From positions 1-56,630 of the forward strand of contig NZ_CBVI010000117.1 of assembly GCF_000513195.1 (NCBI RefSeq): a DNA stretch of 56,630 nt, read 5' to 3'. Position 1 is the first letter of the stretch. Every line of letters starts with the position of its first letter. Positions 8,140 through 17,544 of this stretch are shown one piece after another. The position numbers were made by a program, and so were the translations under genes. This DNA comes from Bacteroides timonensis (lineage in GTDB: Bacteria > Bacteroidota > Bacteroidia > Bacteroidales > Bacteroidaceae). The notes under the pieces were generated by a model that had not been told where the DNA came from, searched no databases, and was given only the letters and a program-made list of their open reading frames with translations.

Positions 8140-8147
8140 TACATTTG
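8140..8147 (+). promoter_or_regulatory. Promoter -7 element for the glycosyltransferase
   Basis: TACATTTG after a T-run, with transcription starting near 8154. It lies downstream of the first possible start (8135) of the next ORF, which argues for the ATG at 8174. No clear TTTG was found at the -33 position. Confidence 0.6.
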
Positions 8148-8173
8148 CAACACAAAAAACGTCATACGACCAC

Positions 8174-9346
8174 ATGGAAGCATTAACATTCAATACTACA
8201 GAACAAGCATTACTTGCCGCTGTCGGTATCCTTTTCCTGATTCAACTCCTTTATTACTTTTGTCTTTATAATCGTATACATGCCCGTAGCCGTGCCGTAA
8301 AGCGAAGTGATATACATTTTTCACAAGAGTTGCCTCCTTTATCGGTCATCATCTATGCCCGCGAGGAAGTGGAAAACCTGCGCCGTAATCTGCCTGCTGT
8401 GCTGGAACAGGATTACCCGCAATTCGAAGTGATCGTCATCAATGATGGCAACACGGATGAAAGCGAAGATTATCTGACGCTGCAAGGAGAAAAGTATCCG
8501 AAACTGTACCATAGTTTCGTTCCAAGCTCTTCACGTTACATCAGTCGCAAGAAACTGGCCATTACTCTTGGGATAAAAGCAAGCAAATATGACTGGCTTG
8601 TGTTTACCGATGCAAACTGTCTGCCCGAAAGCAACCAATGGCTGCGCACTATGGCACGTAATTTTACCTCGCGTACACAAATCGTATTGGGATACAGTGG
8701 GTATGAACGTGGAAAAGGCTGGCTGCACAAACGGGTGTCTTTTGATAATCTGTTCACTTCCATGCGCTATCTGGGCTATGCACTGGCAGGAAAGCCTTAT
8801 ATGGGCATCGGACGCAACATGGCATACCGGAAAGAGTTATTCTATGCCCAGAAAGGCTTTTCTGCACACCTGAATCTGCAACGTGGGGATGATGACTTAT
8901 TTATCAATAAAACGGCTACCTCAGAGAATACACGAGTAGAAACAGATGCAAATGCAGTTGTACGTGTGCAACCCGTTTTCCGCGCCAAAGACTGGCGGGA
9001 AGAGAAAATCAGCTATATGGCTACAGCGCACTTCTACCGGGGTATCCAACGCTATTTATCGGGCTTTGAAACAACTACGCGTTTACTGTTTCATGCAGCA
9101 TGGATAGCAGCCCTGGTGATTGGAATACTGAATTTTCACTGGCTGACAGCCGGCATTGCATTTCTGATATTCGCCTTGCGATACACTATGCAAGCTTTAA
9201 TTATCAATAAGACAGCAAAAGATCTCGGAGAAAAACGGCGTTACTTCTTTACCCTTCCGGTATTCGATATTTTACAGCCGATGCAATCACTTCGCTGGAA
9301 GCTTTATTGCCAGTTCAGAAAGAGAAGTGATTTCCTAAGAAGATGA
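8174..9346 (+). CDS. Membrane-bound family 2 glycosyltransferase
   Basis: The 390-residue protein has one N-terminal membrane helix (about 8-28), a GT2 catalytic domain and two C-terminal helices (about 315-355). The domain starts at PPLSVIIYARE and shows the nucleotide-binding VIVINDGNTDES, the acidic VFTDANC motif, GIGRNMAYRKELF and QRGDDDLF. GT2 enzymes transfer sugars from nucleotide donors to envelope or capsule acceptors; the specific acceptor cannot be told. The longer frame from 8135 is rejected because the promoter lies inside it. It stands alone, convergent with the leftward genes to its right, and is separated from them by a large repeat. Confidence 0.85.
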   Translation: MEALTFNTTEQALLAAVGILFLIQLLYYFCLYNRIHARSRAVKRSDIHFSQELPPLSVIIYAREEVENLRRNLPAVLEQDYPQFEVIVINDGNTDESEDYLTLQGEKYPKLYHSFVPSSSRYISRKKLAITLGIKASKYDWLVFTDANCLPESNQWLRTMARNFTSRTQIVLGYSGYERGKGWLHKRVSFDNLFTSMRYLGYALAGKPYMGIGRNMAYRKELFYAQKGFSAHLNLQRGDDDLFINKTATSENTRVETDANAVVRVQPVFRAKDWREEKISYMATAHFYRGIQRYLSGFETTTRLLFHAAWIAALVIGILNFHWLTAGIAFLIFALRYTMQALIINKTAKDLGEKRRYFFTLPVFDILQPMQSLRWKLYCQFRKRSDFLRR

Positions 9347-9354
9347 CTATTTTC

Positions 9355-9501
9355 CAATGCCGCAGGTTAGCATTTCAAATGCCACACCTCATCGTCCCAA
9401 ATGCCACATCTCAATAGAACAAATGCCACACTTTATCACCCACGAAGTGTGGCATTTCACTTGTTGAGGTGTGGCATTTGGGACAATGAAATGTGGCATT
9501 T
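9355..9501. repeat. Phased inverted repeat element, 22-bp period
   Basis: Four rightward copies of AAATGCCACA start at 9355 (variant CAATGCCGCA), 9377, 9399 and 9421. Three inverse copies (TGTGGCATTT) start at 9448, 9470 and 9492. All spacings within each set are exactly 22 bp. Together 9377-9433 and 9445-9501 form 57-nt inverted arms around an 11-nt loop. The right arm ends one base before the stop codon of the permease gene. Lying between convergent genes, it could act as a two-way terminator, but the regular phasing is not needed for that. Confidence 0.9.
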
Positions 9502-10746
9502 CTATTCATATCTCATAGAATTGGCAGGATGGATGCGTGTAATCAGGAAAGAAGGTCCTAAAAGCATCAGAACGGATGCCAGTAAAGTGCCAATATTCAG
9601 TAATAAGAACAACAGGATACTGAAAGATACAGGAACAGTATCCATATAATACGTTTCAGGATCAAGCTTGAAGATTCCAAACCACTTTTGCAGGAAATAG
9701 AACGCCAATCCGATAGCATTGCCCCATAGCATACCTTTTCCGATAAGAAAGACTGAGAGCCAAAGGAATACCTTTCGTATGGTGGTGTTGTTAGCGCCAA
9801 GAGACTTCAGTATGCCGATCATGGAAGTACGTTCGATGATGATAATCAATAAACCGGATACCATGGTAAAACCTGCTACGCCAGCCATCAATATCAATAT
9901 CACCCAGATATTCACATCCAGAATGCTGAGCCAGGCAAATATCTGGGGATTCAGTTCCTCCACGTTGCGCACGCAATAGTCTTCTCCGTACTTATCCTCT
10001 ATTCCATTCAGGTCGGCAGCAATCTGATAGGTAGTTTCCTCAAGACGGTCATAATCGCGTACCTGTAGTTCTGCACCGCTCACTTGCCCCGACTCCCAGT
10101 TATTAAGACGATTTACAAGATATAAATCTGTAAGGAGAAAGAGGTTATCGTATTCCGAGAAATTAGTCTGGTAGATTCCCACAACCTGCAACCGACGGGC
10201 ACGGATATCATCCTGGATATAATAGGTATCTATCTTATCTCCAAGTTTCAACCTCAGCTTTGTAGCCAATGCCTTAGAAATGACTACCCGATTGGAAGAA
10301 GCCGTATCACTGAACTGCGGTAACTCTCCTTCCACCAGATGTTCACGGAAAAAAGCAGGATCAAACTCTGGTCCTATCCCCTTCAGAACCATGCCTTGAA
10401 AATCCTCGGCAGTCTTTACCATGCCCGGTTTGGTGGAATAGCGCTGCACATGCTTCACCTCAGGATATTCGGATAGAATGGAGATGATACTGTCATTCAC
10501 CACCACAGGACGCGTCTCGTAGGAACGTGCAGCATTCGAATTCGTTATCTGAATGTCCGCACCGAAACCTATTACTTTACCACGCACTTCGTTCTTGAAC
10601 CCAACAATCACCGACACCGTGATAATCATCACCGCCAGACCGATAGCAACACCTATCAGGGCAATGAGCACGGCAGGACGGGAAACTTGCTTTCCGGCAT
10701 CGCTGTCACGATAAATACGTCGGGCCAAAAACAACGGCAGGCTCAT
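9502..10746 (-). CDS. LolC/LolE-like ABC transporter permease
   Basis: The 414-residue protein has the LolC/E layout: an N-terminal helix (ALIGVAIGLAVMIITVSVIVGF, about 28-49), a large periplasmic MacB-like domain, and three C-terminal FtsX helices. The coupling segment reads IIIERTSMIGILKSLGA. Family members pull lipoproteins out of the inner membrane with a separate LolD ATPase, which is not in this neighbourhood. Its start lies 46 nt after the stop of the aminotransferase gene on the same strand, so both may share a message. It differs clearly from the twelve permeases further right, which have shorter MacB-type sequences. Confidence 0.85.
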   Translation of the reverse strand: MSLPLFLARRIYRDSDAGKQVSRPAVLIALIGVAIGLAVMIITVSVIVGFKNEVRGKVIGFGADIQITNSNAARSYETRPVVVNDSIISILSEYPEVKHVQRYSTKPGMVKTAEDFQGMVLKGIGPEFDPAFFREHLVEGELPQFSDTASSNRVVISKALATKLRLKLGDKIDTYYIQDDIRARRLQVVGIYQTNFSEYDNLFLLTDLYLVNRLNNWESGQVSGAELQVRDYDRLEETTYQIAADLNGIEDKYGEDYCVRNVEELNPQIFAWLSILDVNIWVILILMAGVAGFTMVSGLLIIIIERTSMIGILKSLGANNTTIRKVFLWLSVFLIGKGMLWGNAIGLAFYFLQKWFGIFKLDPETYYMDTVPVSFSILLFLLLNIGTLLASVLMLLGPSFLITRIHPANSMRYE

Positions 10747-10792
10747 AGCGCTAATTAATTAAATAACAGAGTGATAGGGTGATATAATCACT

Positions 10793-11992
10793 TTATTCCG
10801 TTCTTCCCGGATATGCCTCCAATGCCTTTGATAAGACAAAAAGCGCACGGGTCAGGTCTTCCTTCTTCAGCACATAGGCTATACGCACTTCATTCCGACC
10901 GGAACCGGGAGTGGTATAGAAGCCGGAAGCAGGTGCCATGAATACGGTTTGTCCTTCATACTCGAAGTCGGAAAGACACCAAGCACAGAACTTATCGGAG
11001 TCATCCACCGGAAGTTTTGCCACTGTATAGAATGCTCCCATAGGAATAGGCGAATACACACCGGGGATACGGTTCAGTCCGTCTATCAGGCACTTACGAC
11101 GTTCTACATATTCATCATACGTATCGCGCAGGTAATCCTCATCGGCATCCAGAGAAGCTTCGGCAGCAATCTGACCAATCAACGGAGGACTGAGACGTGC
11201 CTGGCAGAACTTCATTACAGCACTACGGATTTCCGCATTCTTCGTAATCAAAGCACCGATACGGATGCCACATTCCGAGTAACGCTTGGATACAGAGTCA
11301 ATCAGTACCACATTGTCTTCAATACCTTCCAAATGGCAGGCAGAGATATAAGGAGACCCCGTATAAATAAACTCACGATACACTTCATCGGAGAAGAGGA
11401 ACAAATCGTACTTCTTCACAAGGTCACGTATCTGGTTCATTTCGCGACGGGTATAAAGGTAACCTGTCGGATTATTAGGATTACAGATCAGGATAGCTCT
11501 GGTGCGCTCGTTAATCAGCTCTTCAAACTTTTCTACTTTAGGAAGCGAAAAGCCTTCTTCTATGGTAGTGGCAATGGTGCGTATCTTGGCACCGGCAGAG
11601 ATGGCAAACGCCATATAATTGGCATAAGCCGGTTCGGGAACAATAATCTCGTCACCCGGATTAAGGCACGCTAAGAAAGAAAACAGTACAGCTTCCGAAC
11701 CGCCGGACGTAATGATGATATCATCTGCCGTCAACTTGATGTTGAACTTATCATAATAGCCCACCAGTTTTTCACGGTAACTACGATATCCGGCACTGGG
11801 GCTGTATTCCAGAACTTTCCGGTCGATATTGCGTATAGCATCAATCGCGACTTGCGGCGTGGGCAGGTCTGGTTGTCCGATGTTCAGGTGGAATACGTGC
11901 ACTCCCCTTTGCTTGGCTGCATCAGCCAGAGGAGCCAGTTTTCTGATAGGAGACGCGGGCATCTCCGTTCCGCGAATAGATATTGCTGGCAT
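10793..11992 (-). CDS. PLP-dependent aminotransferase, class I/II
   Basis: A 399-residue fold-type I aminotransferase. Landmarks are FHLNIGQPDLPTP near the N-terminus, ITSGGSEA, the CNPNNPTGY cofactor motif, the DEVYREF aspartate motif, and the PLP lysine in DSVSKRYSECGIRIGAL. Such enzymes usually use aspartate or another amino acid with 2-oxoglutarate; the substrate cannot be fixed from sequence. The open frame reaches to 12079, but the ATG at 11992 is chosen because a promoter -7 element (12068-12075) lies inside the longer frame. It is divergent from the isomerase-like gene at 12207. Confidence 0.88.
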   Translation of the reverse strand: MPAISIRGTEMPASPIRKLAPLADAAKQRGVHVFHLNIGQPDLPTPQVAIDAIRNIDRKVLEYSPSAGYRSYREKLVGYYDKFNIKLTADDIIITSGGSEAVLFSFLACLNPGDEIIVPEPAYANYMAFAISAGAKIRTIATTIEEGFSLPKVEKFEELINERTRAILICNPNNPTGYLYTRREMNQIRDLVKKYDLFLFSDEVYREFIYTGSPYISACHLEGIEDNVVLIDSVSKRYSECGIRIGALITKNAEIRSAVMKFCQARLSPPLIGQIAAEASLDADEDYLRDTYDEYVERRKCLIDGLNRIPGVYSPIPMGAFYTVAKLPVDDSDKFCAWCLSDFEYEGQTVFMAPASGFYTTPGSGRNEVRIAYVLKKEDLTRALFVLSKALEAYPGRTE

Positions 11993-12067
11993 GTCTAAGT
12001 TTTTACAATTTGACAAATAAATGTTAACGATTGATGATACACTTCCATATATATGCAATCGAAGGTG

Positions 12068-12075
12068 CAAAAGTA
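12068..12075 (-). promoter_or_regulatory. Promoter -7 element for the aminotransferase
   Basis: The minus strand reads TACTTTTG, matching TAnnTTTG, with transcription starting near 12061 and a leader of about 70 nt before the ATG at 11992. The -33 element is not clear. Confidence 0.55.
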
Positions 12076-12168
12076 ACACTTTATTTGAAATGACGGGGAA
12101 GCATTGGCAAAAAAGTTTAAAAACACTAGCTATGACTTAAAAGATAGTGATGAATTCAAAAGAAATTG

Positions 12169-12176
12169 TACCTTTG
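12169..12176 (+). promoter_or_regulatory. Promoter -7 element for the isomerase-like gene
   Basis: TACCTTTG on the + strand, 30 nt before the ATG at 12207. It is divergent from the aminotransferase promoter about 100 bp away. No clear -33 TTTG. Confidence 0.55.
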
Positions 12177-12206
12177 AGTATCAAATCGTAAATCATATAC
12201 AATGCC

Positions 12207-13442
12207 ATGGTATTAAACCTGATAACATTTGCATCGTTGCTTCATAAACAAGCATCCATTCTCGGCTCACACGAACTTATATTAAACGAACTGGAGAAAT
12301 ATTTCACTGTAAATATTGTAGAATATCAAAACATAAACAAACTCACTAAAGACGATTTCAGCCTGCTTTTCATTGCTACCGGCGGTGTAGAACGGTTGGT
12401 TATCCAGCACTTCGAGTCTCTGCCCCGCCCTGCAATCTTACTGGCAGACGGTATGCAAAACTCACTGGCCGCCGCTCTCGAAATCTCGTCCTGGCTACGT
12501 GGCCGGGGTATGAAAAGTGAAATCCTCCATGGAGAACTACCCGAAATCATCAAACGTATCTTCGTACTCCACAGTAACTTCAAAGCCCAACGGGCACTCT
12601 CCGGATCGCGTATCGGCGTAATAGGCTCCCCCTCTTCCTGGCTTGTTGCCAGCAATGTAGATTACCTTCTCTCCAAACGGCGCTGGGGAATTGAATACAC
12701 CGACATATCCTTGGAACGCGTTTACGAGTATTACAATCAGATCACAGATGATGAAGTGGGCGAAGCCTGCGCTGCTTTTGCCGGTAAAGCGCTTGCCTGC
12801 CGCGAAGCTACACCGGAGGATCTGATAAAAGCCATGCGTCTGTATCGCGCCATTAAACGGATTGTGGAAGAAGAAAAACTGAGCGCACTCACTCTGAGTT
12901 GCTTCAAGCTCATAGAACAAACCGGAACCACCGGATGCCTCGCTCTCTCCCTATTGAACGATGACGGTATCATTGCCGGATGCGAAGGTGACCTGCAATC
13001 TGTCTTTACCCAACTTGCCGTAAAAGTGCTGACCGGCAAGGCTTCGTTCATGGCAAACCCTTCCATGATCAATGCACGTACCAACGAAATCGTACTTGCT
13101 CACTGCACCGTAGGTATTGCACAAACCGAACAATACATTATCCGCAGCCATTTTGAAACTGAAATGGGCATCGGCATTCAAGGAATCCTGCCTACAGGCC
13201 AGGTGACACTGGTAAAATGTGGCGGAGAATGCCTGGACGAGTATTACCTGAGTACAGGCACCTTGACCGAGAACACCAACTACATCAATATGTGCCGCAC
13301 ACAGGTACGCATAAAAATGGACACACCGGCAGAGTATTTCCTCAAAAATCCATTGGGAAACCACCATACCCTGATACAGGGGAATTACGAAATACTGCTG
13401 GATGAATTCCTGCAAGCGAACGGATGCAAAAGAGTTGAATAA
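12207..13442 (+). CDS. Fucose/arabinose isomerase-like protein of unknown activity
   Basis: The 411-residue protein looks like members of the L-fucose/L-arabinose isomerase fold without matching a characterised enzyme. The N-terminal half is Rossmann-like (SLLFIATGGVERLV, RIGVIGSPSSWLV). The C-terminal half contains CEGDLQSVFTQLAVKVLTGKASFMANPS and HCTVGI, the type of metal-site and substrate-domain segment seen in that fold. The catalytic reaction is not established. Neighbours are a divergent aminotransferase and, 2 nt beyond its stop and convergent, a sensor kinase whose periplasmic domain resembles sugar-binding proteins. A link between the two is only a suggestion. Confidence 0.65.
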   Translation: MVLNLITFASLLHKQASILGSHELILNELEKYFTVNIVEYQNINKLTKDDFSLLFIATGGVERLVIQHFESLPRPAILLADGMQNSLAAALEISSWLRGRGMKSEILHGELPEIIKRIFVLHSNFKAQRALSGSRIGVIGSPSSWLVASNVDYLLSKRRWGIEYTDISLERVYEYYNQITDDEVGEACAAFAGKALACREATPEDLIKAMRLYRAIKRIVEEEKLSALTLSCFKLIEQTGTTGCLALSLLNDDGIIAGCEGDLQSVFTQLAVKVLTGKASFMANPSMINARTNEIVLAHCTVGIAQTEQYIIRSHFETEMGIGIQGILPTGQVTLVKCGGECLDEYYLSTGTLTENTNYINMCRTQVRIKMDTPAEYFLKNPLGNHHTLIQGNYEILLDEFLQANGCKRVE

Positions 13443-13444
13443 TA

Positions 13445-16060
13445 CTATTCATTAAAATCGGGTACACGTACTGTAAAACGTGTACCTTTTCCTAATTCAG
13501 AAGATACGTTTATTTCCCCTCTGAAACGCTCTACAATAGTCTGGCAGATACTCAGTCCTAGACCGGCACCTTGCGTAAAGCTATCCACTTTATAGAAACG
13601 CTCGAATATGCGTCGCTGGTTTTCTTCTGAAATGCCGCTTCCGGTATCTTCCACGAAGAAAACGGTATAGCCCGGATCTTCTGTCTGGAAACCGAAAGTG
13701 ATAGAGCCTTGAGTAGTGAACTTCTTGGCATTGTTGATGAAGTTGTTAATCACCTGTTTCAGACGGACAGAATCCGTTACTATCGATTTACTCTCACCTT
13801 CGGGCAGCTTCATAACCAGTTCTACTCCCTGAGGCATACTCAAACGCTGAGAGTCATAAATCTGCTGCATTACAAACGTAAGGTTATATCCGGCAAAACG
13901 GAAGTCCATTGAACCGGACTCGATACGAGACAGATCGAGAATGTCATTAATCAATGCCAACAATAAAGTACAGTTCGTATTGATCGTATCTACAAACTGT
14001 TTTACTTCTTCAGGGCTGAATGCATCAATATCTTTCAGTAAGTCGGAGAAACCGACAATAGAATTCAACGGAGTGCGGATTTCATGGCTCATATTGGCAA
14101 GGAAAGCCGATTTCAGAGTATCAGCCTGCAAAGCTTTGTCACGGGCCGCTATCAACTCTTCTTCGGTAGTCTTATAGCGCTGTATACTTTGGCAAACACC
14201 CAGTACCATATAAGGTGCCTCAGAATCCAGACCATTGTAAGAGGCACTACGGAATTCCCACCATTCATATTTACCTTCACCACTACGCATACGGAAACTC
14301 ATACGAGTGTCCAGTTTCTCACCTTTGAAAATGGCTGTGAAATGCCGGTGAGCCTCTTCCAAATCATCCGCATGAATAAAAAGCTCCAATTCTTTCTGCA
14401 AGATAGTCTGCTTGCCGGGAAGTCCGAAGTAATCAAGCAATGCACCCGAGAAGTGGAAACTATGCGTGCGTATGTCATATTGCCAGGGATATACGGAACT
14501 TGCATCCACAGCCAGATTAAAGAAGCGTTTATGTATTTCCTCCTCCGAGATATTGCGGCAACAAATAGCCATACCTGTCATCTTGTTCTTGGAGTAAATC
14601 GGCACAATTTCACCGGAAACAGGAAAATAGGTTCCCTTATGGACTTCCTGCATGAAAGCCTCTTCCGGAATGGGGATTACACGGCACTCTGTCCTCACTT
14701 GTTTCAATAATGATTGCAGGATGTCCTCTCCGTTTGAGTAAATGTGGAAGATGGAACCCGCCATCTGCCCTTCGTAAGAGCGTGCCGTATGAGTATCAGG
14801 ATCCAGTTCAAGCATCAACATCAAAGCACGGTTGACAAAATGTATACGGAAATCCGTATCGTAAGTTATCAGTCCGTCGCGGATAGAACAGAAGATGTTA
14901 TCAAATTCGTCACGCTGCTCCACCAAGCGGTTCTGTATCAGCAAACGTGTCTGGGCGTGCATACGGCGACGTGATTCATGACGGTTCAAGCGATAGAGCC
15001 AGATTACAAGGAAGACCAATGCACCTACCACGACAGAGTAAAACAGCACAAACCAGACACGGTAGCGCTCCATCAGCGGCGCATTCATGATAATGCCGCT
15101 ATCACTCACTTTATCCGAGTTCACTCCGAAGAATTCCAACTGTTTGAAGTCATAAAGCAGCTTACCGGGAAGGTCCACGACCCCTATCACGGAAGGGATA
15201 GCTCCTTGCAACACCTGTGCAGCACACTTTCCAGCCGCATTAGCTCCTTCGTAAGGTTCCATATCGTTCACACAGAATACTCCGTTTGTCAATGCCAGAC
15301 TTTGTCCGGCAAAAACCGGAGCTTTAGAGTTTTTTCCGATGAAAGAAAGGAAAGGTGTCCATTTGGGGACAATGACAATGCGGTTATAGGCATTATAATC
15401 ATAACATATAGAGGAAATGACAGGATTAGAAGCCTGTGCCTGTACATTCATTACTTTCATTTTATATTCCGGATGAAGCTGCTGGAAATCGAGCCATGTA
15501 CGCTCCAGTTCAGCAACACCTTTCAGCCCTAAAAGACTGCTGTCCGAAACACAAATAACCTCTGTACGATTGGGAAATACACGTCGTGCATTTTCGAGCA
15601 GATGCGCGAAATCAATCTTGGATGCATATCCACAGACATTGGGTAACTTCGACATCAGCTTTTCATTGGGATATTTGATACCTGATACCACAACCGGTAG
15701 TTTATAGGGCAGGGAATCTCCACAATGCATCAACGTATAGAAAGCCTCGTCACTGCTTGTAACAATAATATCGGTATTTCGTTGACGTGCCCGTTCGCAA
15801 ATGCGCCGCATAATGACACATTCTGATGAAAAAGCCCAGTAATCGGCATCCAGATATTCTGTCGCAACTTTCGCTTTTATACCTCCACGTGACAAACCAT
15901 CACGCACTCCTTCCGTCAAACGGTCATTCCAAGGAGTACGGTGATTATATGACTGGATAAAAAGCACGTTGTATGTACGTTCTGCAGCATAAAAGTGTCC
16001 GGCAAAAACAATGCAAGGAAACAGACCTATCAGCATCACGAGGAATAAGCGTCTCTTCAT
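13445..16060 (-). CDS. Membrane sensor histidine kinase with periplasmic ligand-binding domain
   Basis: The 871-residue protein has a signal sequence (about 1-21), a periplasmic domain of about 300 residues that looks like an ABC sugar-binding protein (TYNVLFIQSYNHRTPWNDRL, NTDIIVTSSDEAFYTL), one membrane helix (about 333-356) and two PAS-like regions. The kinase core follows: HisKA with H659 in MSHEIRTPLNS, then the ATPase domain with NNFINNAKKF, VEDTGSGIS and GAGLGLSIC. It ends right after the ATPase domain, so it has no receiver or DNA-binding output, unlike the one-protein hybrid regulators common in Bacteroides. A separate response regulator must act with it; none is adjacent. It is convergent with the isomerase-like gene and has its own promoter. 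Confidence 0.9.
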   Translation of the reverse strand: MKRRLFLVMLIGLFPCIVFAGHFYAAERTYNVLFIQSYNHRTPWNDRLTEGVRDGLSRGGIKAKVATEYLDADYWAFSSECVIMRRICERARQRNTDIIVTSSDEAFYTLMHCGDSLPYKLPVVVSGIKYPNEKLMSKLPNVCGYASKIDFAHLLENARRVFPNRTEVICVSDSSLLGLKGVAELERTWLDFQQLHPEYKMKVMNVQAQASNPVISSICYDYNAYNRIVIVPKWTPFLSFIGKNSKAPVFAGQSLALTNGVFCVNDMEPYEGANAAGKCAAQVLQGAIPSVIGVVDLPGKLLYDFKQLEFFGVNSDKVSDSGIIMNAPLMERYRVWFVLFYSVVVGALVFLVIWLYRLNRHESRRRMHAQTRLLIQNRLVEQRDEFDNIFCSIRDGLITYDTDFRIHFVNRALMLMLELDPDTHTARSYEGQMAGSIFHIYSNGEDILQSLLKQVRTECRVIPIPEEAFMQEVHKGTYFPVSGEIVPIYSKNKMTGMAICCRNISEEEIHKRFFNLAVDASSVYPWQYDIRTHSFHFSGALLDYFGLPGKQTILQKELELFIHADDLEEAHRHFTAIFKGEKLDTRMSFRMRSGEGKYEWWEFRSASYNGLDSEAPYMVLGVCQSIQRYKTTEEELIAARDKALQADTLKSAFLANMSHEIRTPLNSIVGFSDLLKDIDAFSPEEVKQFVDTINTNCTLLLALINDILDLSRIESGSMDFRFAGYNLTFVMQQIYDSQRLSMPQGVELVMKLPEGESKSIVTDSVRLKQVINNFINNAKKFTTQGSITFGFQTEDPGYTVFFVEDTGSGISEENQRRIFERFYKVDSFTQGAGLGLSICQTIVERFRGEINVSSELGKGTRFTVRVPDFNE

Positions 16061-16109
16061 ATCTCGTTTTTCTTCTGTTTATGAATAAATGTGCTATGAA
16101 TTTTCCACG

Positions 16110-16117
16110 CAAATATA
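16110..16117 (-). promoter_or_regulatory. Promoter -7 element for the sensor kinase
   Basis: The minus strand reads TATATTTG, about 50 nt before the start codon at 16060. It separates the kinase gene from the permease operon that ends at 16204. Confidence 0.5.
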
Positions 16118-16144
16118 CGGATTATATTGAAATACAGAACAGGA

Positions 16145-16183
16145 TGCACCTTTTCTTTTACCTTATGCAAAAGAAAAGGTGCA
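16145..16183 (-). terminator. Hairpin terminator at the end of the permease operon
   Basis: A perfect 15-bp stem (16145-16159 with 16169-16183) with a 9-nt loop starts 20 nt after the last permease stop codon. The stem contains CTTTTCTTTT and its complement. It lies upstream of the kinase promoter, as expected for an operon end. Confidence 0.75.
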
Positions 16184-16203
16184 CCATATAGAAGAAAATC
16201 TGA

Positions 16204-17517
16204 CTATTCGTCGTGCAAGGCATCCGCCGGTTTCACCCGCATCGCTTGTGCTGCAGGGAACCAGATACCAGCAATTACCATCAAAGTCATAAGAAAGAAA
16301 GTGAATAATGAGACTACTACAAAGCGAAGTCCGGTAGCGTCAGCCTGTTCCGTCATTACAGCTTCCGCCATAACCAGATTACCACAAATAATCAAAGCCG
16401 GAACGGCTGCCAGCACCAACAACAGTAACCCTTCTCCCAATAATCGGGAACGTATCCGGGAACGACTGCTTCCCATCGCCATACGCAAAGCTATTTCACT
16501 ACGGCGATGGCGGGTACGGAACCAGAAAGTCCCCATCAACCCGATAAAAACATTGAAGCTAAAGAATACAGCGATAAGCCGTGCACTGCGAATATACGGA
16601 GTAATCCCTTCGGATGCATCACGCTCCGCTTTCTGTTCATCATAGCTACGGACTTCAAACAGATAGAACGGAGCAACCTGCAACCGTGAAGTCATTTCAC
16701 GGGAGAAGCGGGTAGCAAAATCATTCGTATCAGCTTCGGGACGCACGCGAATGGAAATAAAAGGAATAGTTTGCATTCTGTAAAACCAATTCGGAAGAGG
16801 GGTTAGGATGAAAGATTCATAGCGGGCATAATCATCTGTCTTCTGATGGTCGCATACGGCAGTCACCCGGTAACGGAGACTACTACCTGTATAATAATCG
16901 AAAAATTCCTTCCCCAATACTCCGTTATGAGCGTGAAAAAGACTGTCAGCCAGCTCTAATGTAATGACAGCGGGCAATGGAGTGATAGCAGGATTCCACT
17001 CGGCTGAAGCAAATGACAGCGAAGAGCCGGAAGTACTTTCAAAGGCATTCATATCAGCAGAAAACATTCCTGTGCCTTCTTGTATTGGAATACGCATTAC
17101 ATCAAAGTATTCAGGAGATACATAACGAATATTAGCCTCCTTCACACTTATGCTGTCTGTGGTGTATCCCTGAAATACAGTGTTTCGAGTATAAGCATCA
17201 GAACCAAGCCAGATACAGGCACTCTCCACGTCCGGATTTTGCTTAATACGACGGAATACTTCCTCCATAGGCTTGAACCAGAAATTTTGCAAACTATCTT
17301 CGGAAGAACAAAGCACCAGCTGAGTGGGATTCGTGGAAATACGGACTTTATATACATGCTCCAAATCATACCCTTTAGGCTGACGTTCTGCATAAGCAAA
17401 GGCATAGAGCATGTCAAGACAATACCATAACAGCACGAAAACAATCAGCAGCTCTGCGAAGATCCAACCGTTCAAGCGGCGTTGGTTCCAGATTTGGGTC
17501 AGAATGGACTTTATCAT
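16204..17517 (-). CDS. MacB/FtsX-type permease, A type (pair 6)
   Basis: The 437-residue protein is the last gene of the array. It has an N-terminal helix (about 19-40), a periplasmic MacB-like domain and three C-terminal FtsX helices. The A-type marks are QIWNQRRLNGWIFAELLIVF at the start, GTFWFRTRHRRSEIALRMAM (the segment expected to touch the ATPase) and the ending KPADALHDE. It carries no ATPase domain, so it needs a partner nucleotide-binding subunit, most likely the one at 27189. It follows its B-type partner by 27 nt. The periplasmic region differs strongly from its paralogues. Confidence 0.88.
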   Translation of the reverse strand: MIKSILTQIWNQRRLNGWIFAELLIVFVLLWYCLDMLYAFAYAERQPKGYDLEHVYKVRISTNPTQLVLCSSEDSLQNFWFKPMEEVFRRIKQNPDVESACIWLGSDAYTRNTVFQGYTTDSISVKEANIRYVSPEYFDVMRIPIQEGTGMFSADMNAFESTSGSSLSFASAEWNPAITPLPAVITLELADSLFHAHNGVLGKEFFDYYTGSSLRYRVTAVCDHQKTDDYARYESFILTPLPNWFYRMQTIPFISIRVRPEADTNDFATRFSREMTSRLQVAPFYLFEVRSYDEQKAERDASEGITPYIRSARLIAVFFSFNVFIGLMGTFWFRTRHRRSEIALRMAMGSSRSRIRSRLLGEGLLLLVLAAVPALIICGNLVMAEAVMTEQADATGLRFVVVSLFTFFLMTLMVIAGIWFPAAQAMRVKPADALHDE

Positions 17518-17544
17518 AATAGTTTATCTTTAGTTTTTAAACAA

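Noticed and set aside
10949..11674. 241-codon + strand frame
   Set aside because: It is antisense to the aminotransferase, which has all its motifs.
14084..14710. 208-codon + strand frame
   Set aside because: It is a shadow of the PAS region of the sensor kinase.
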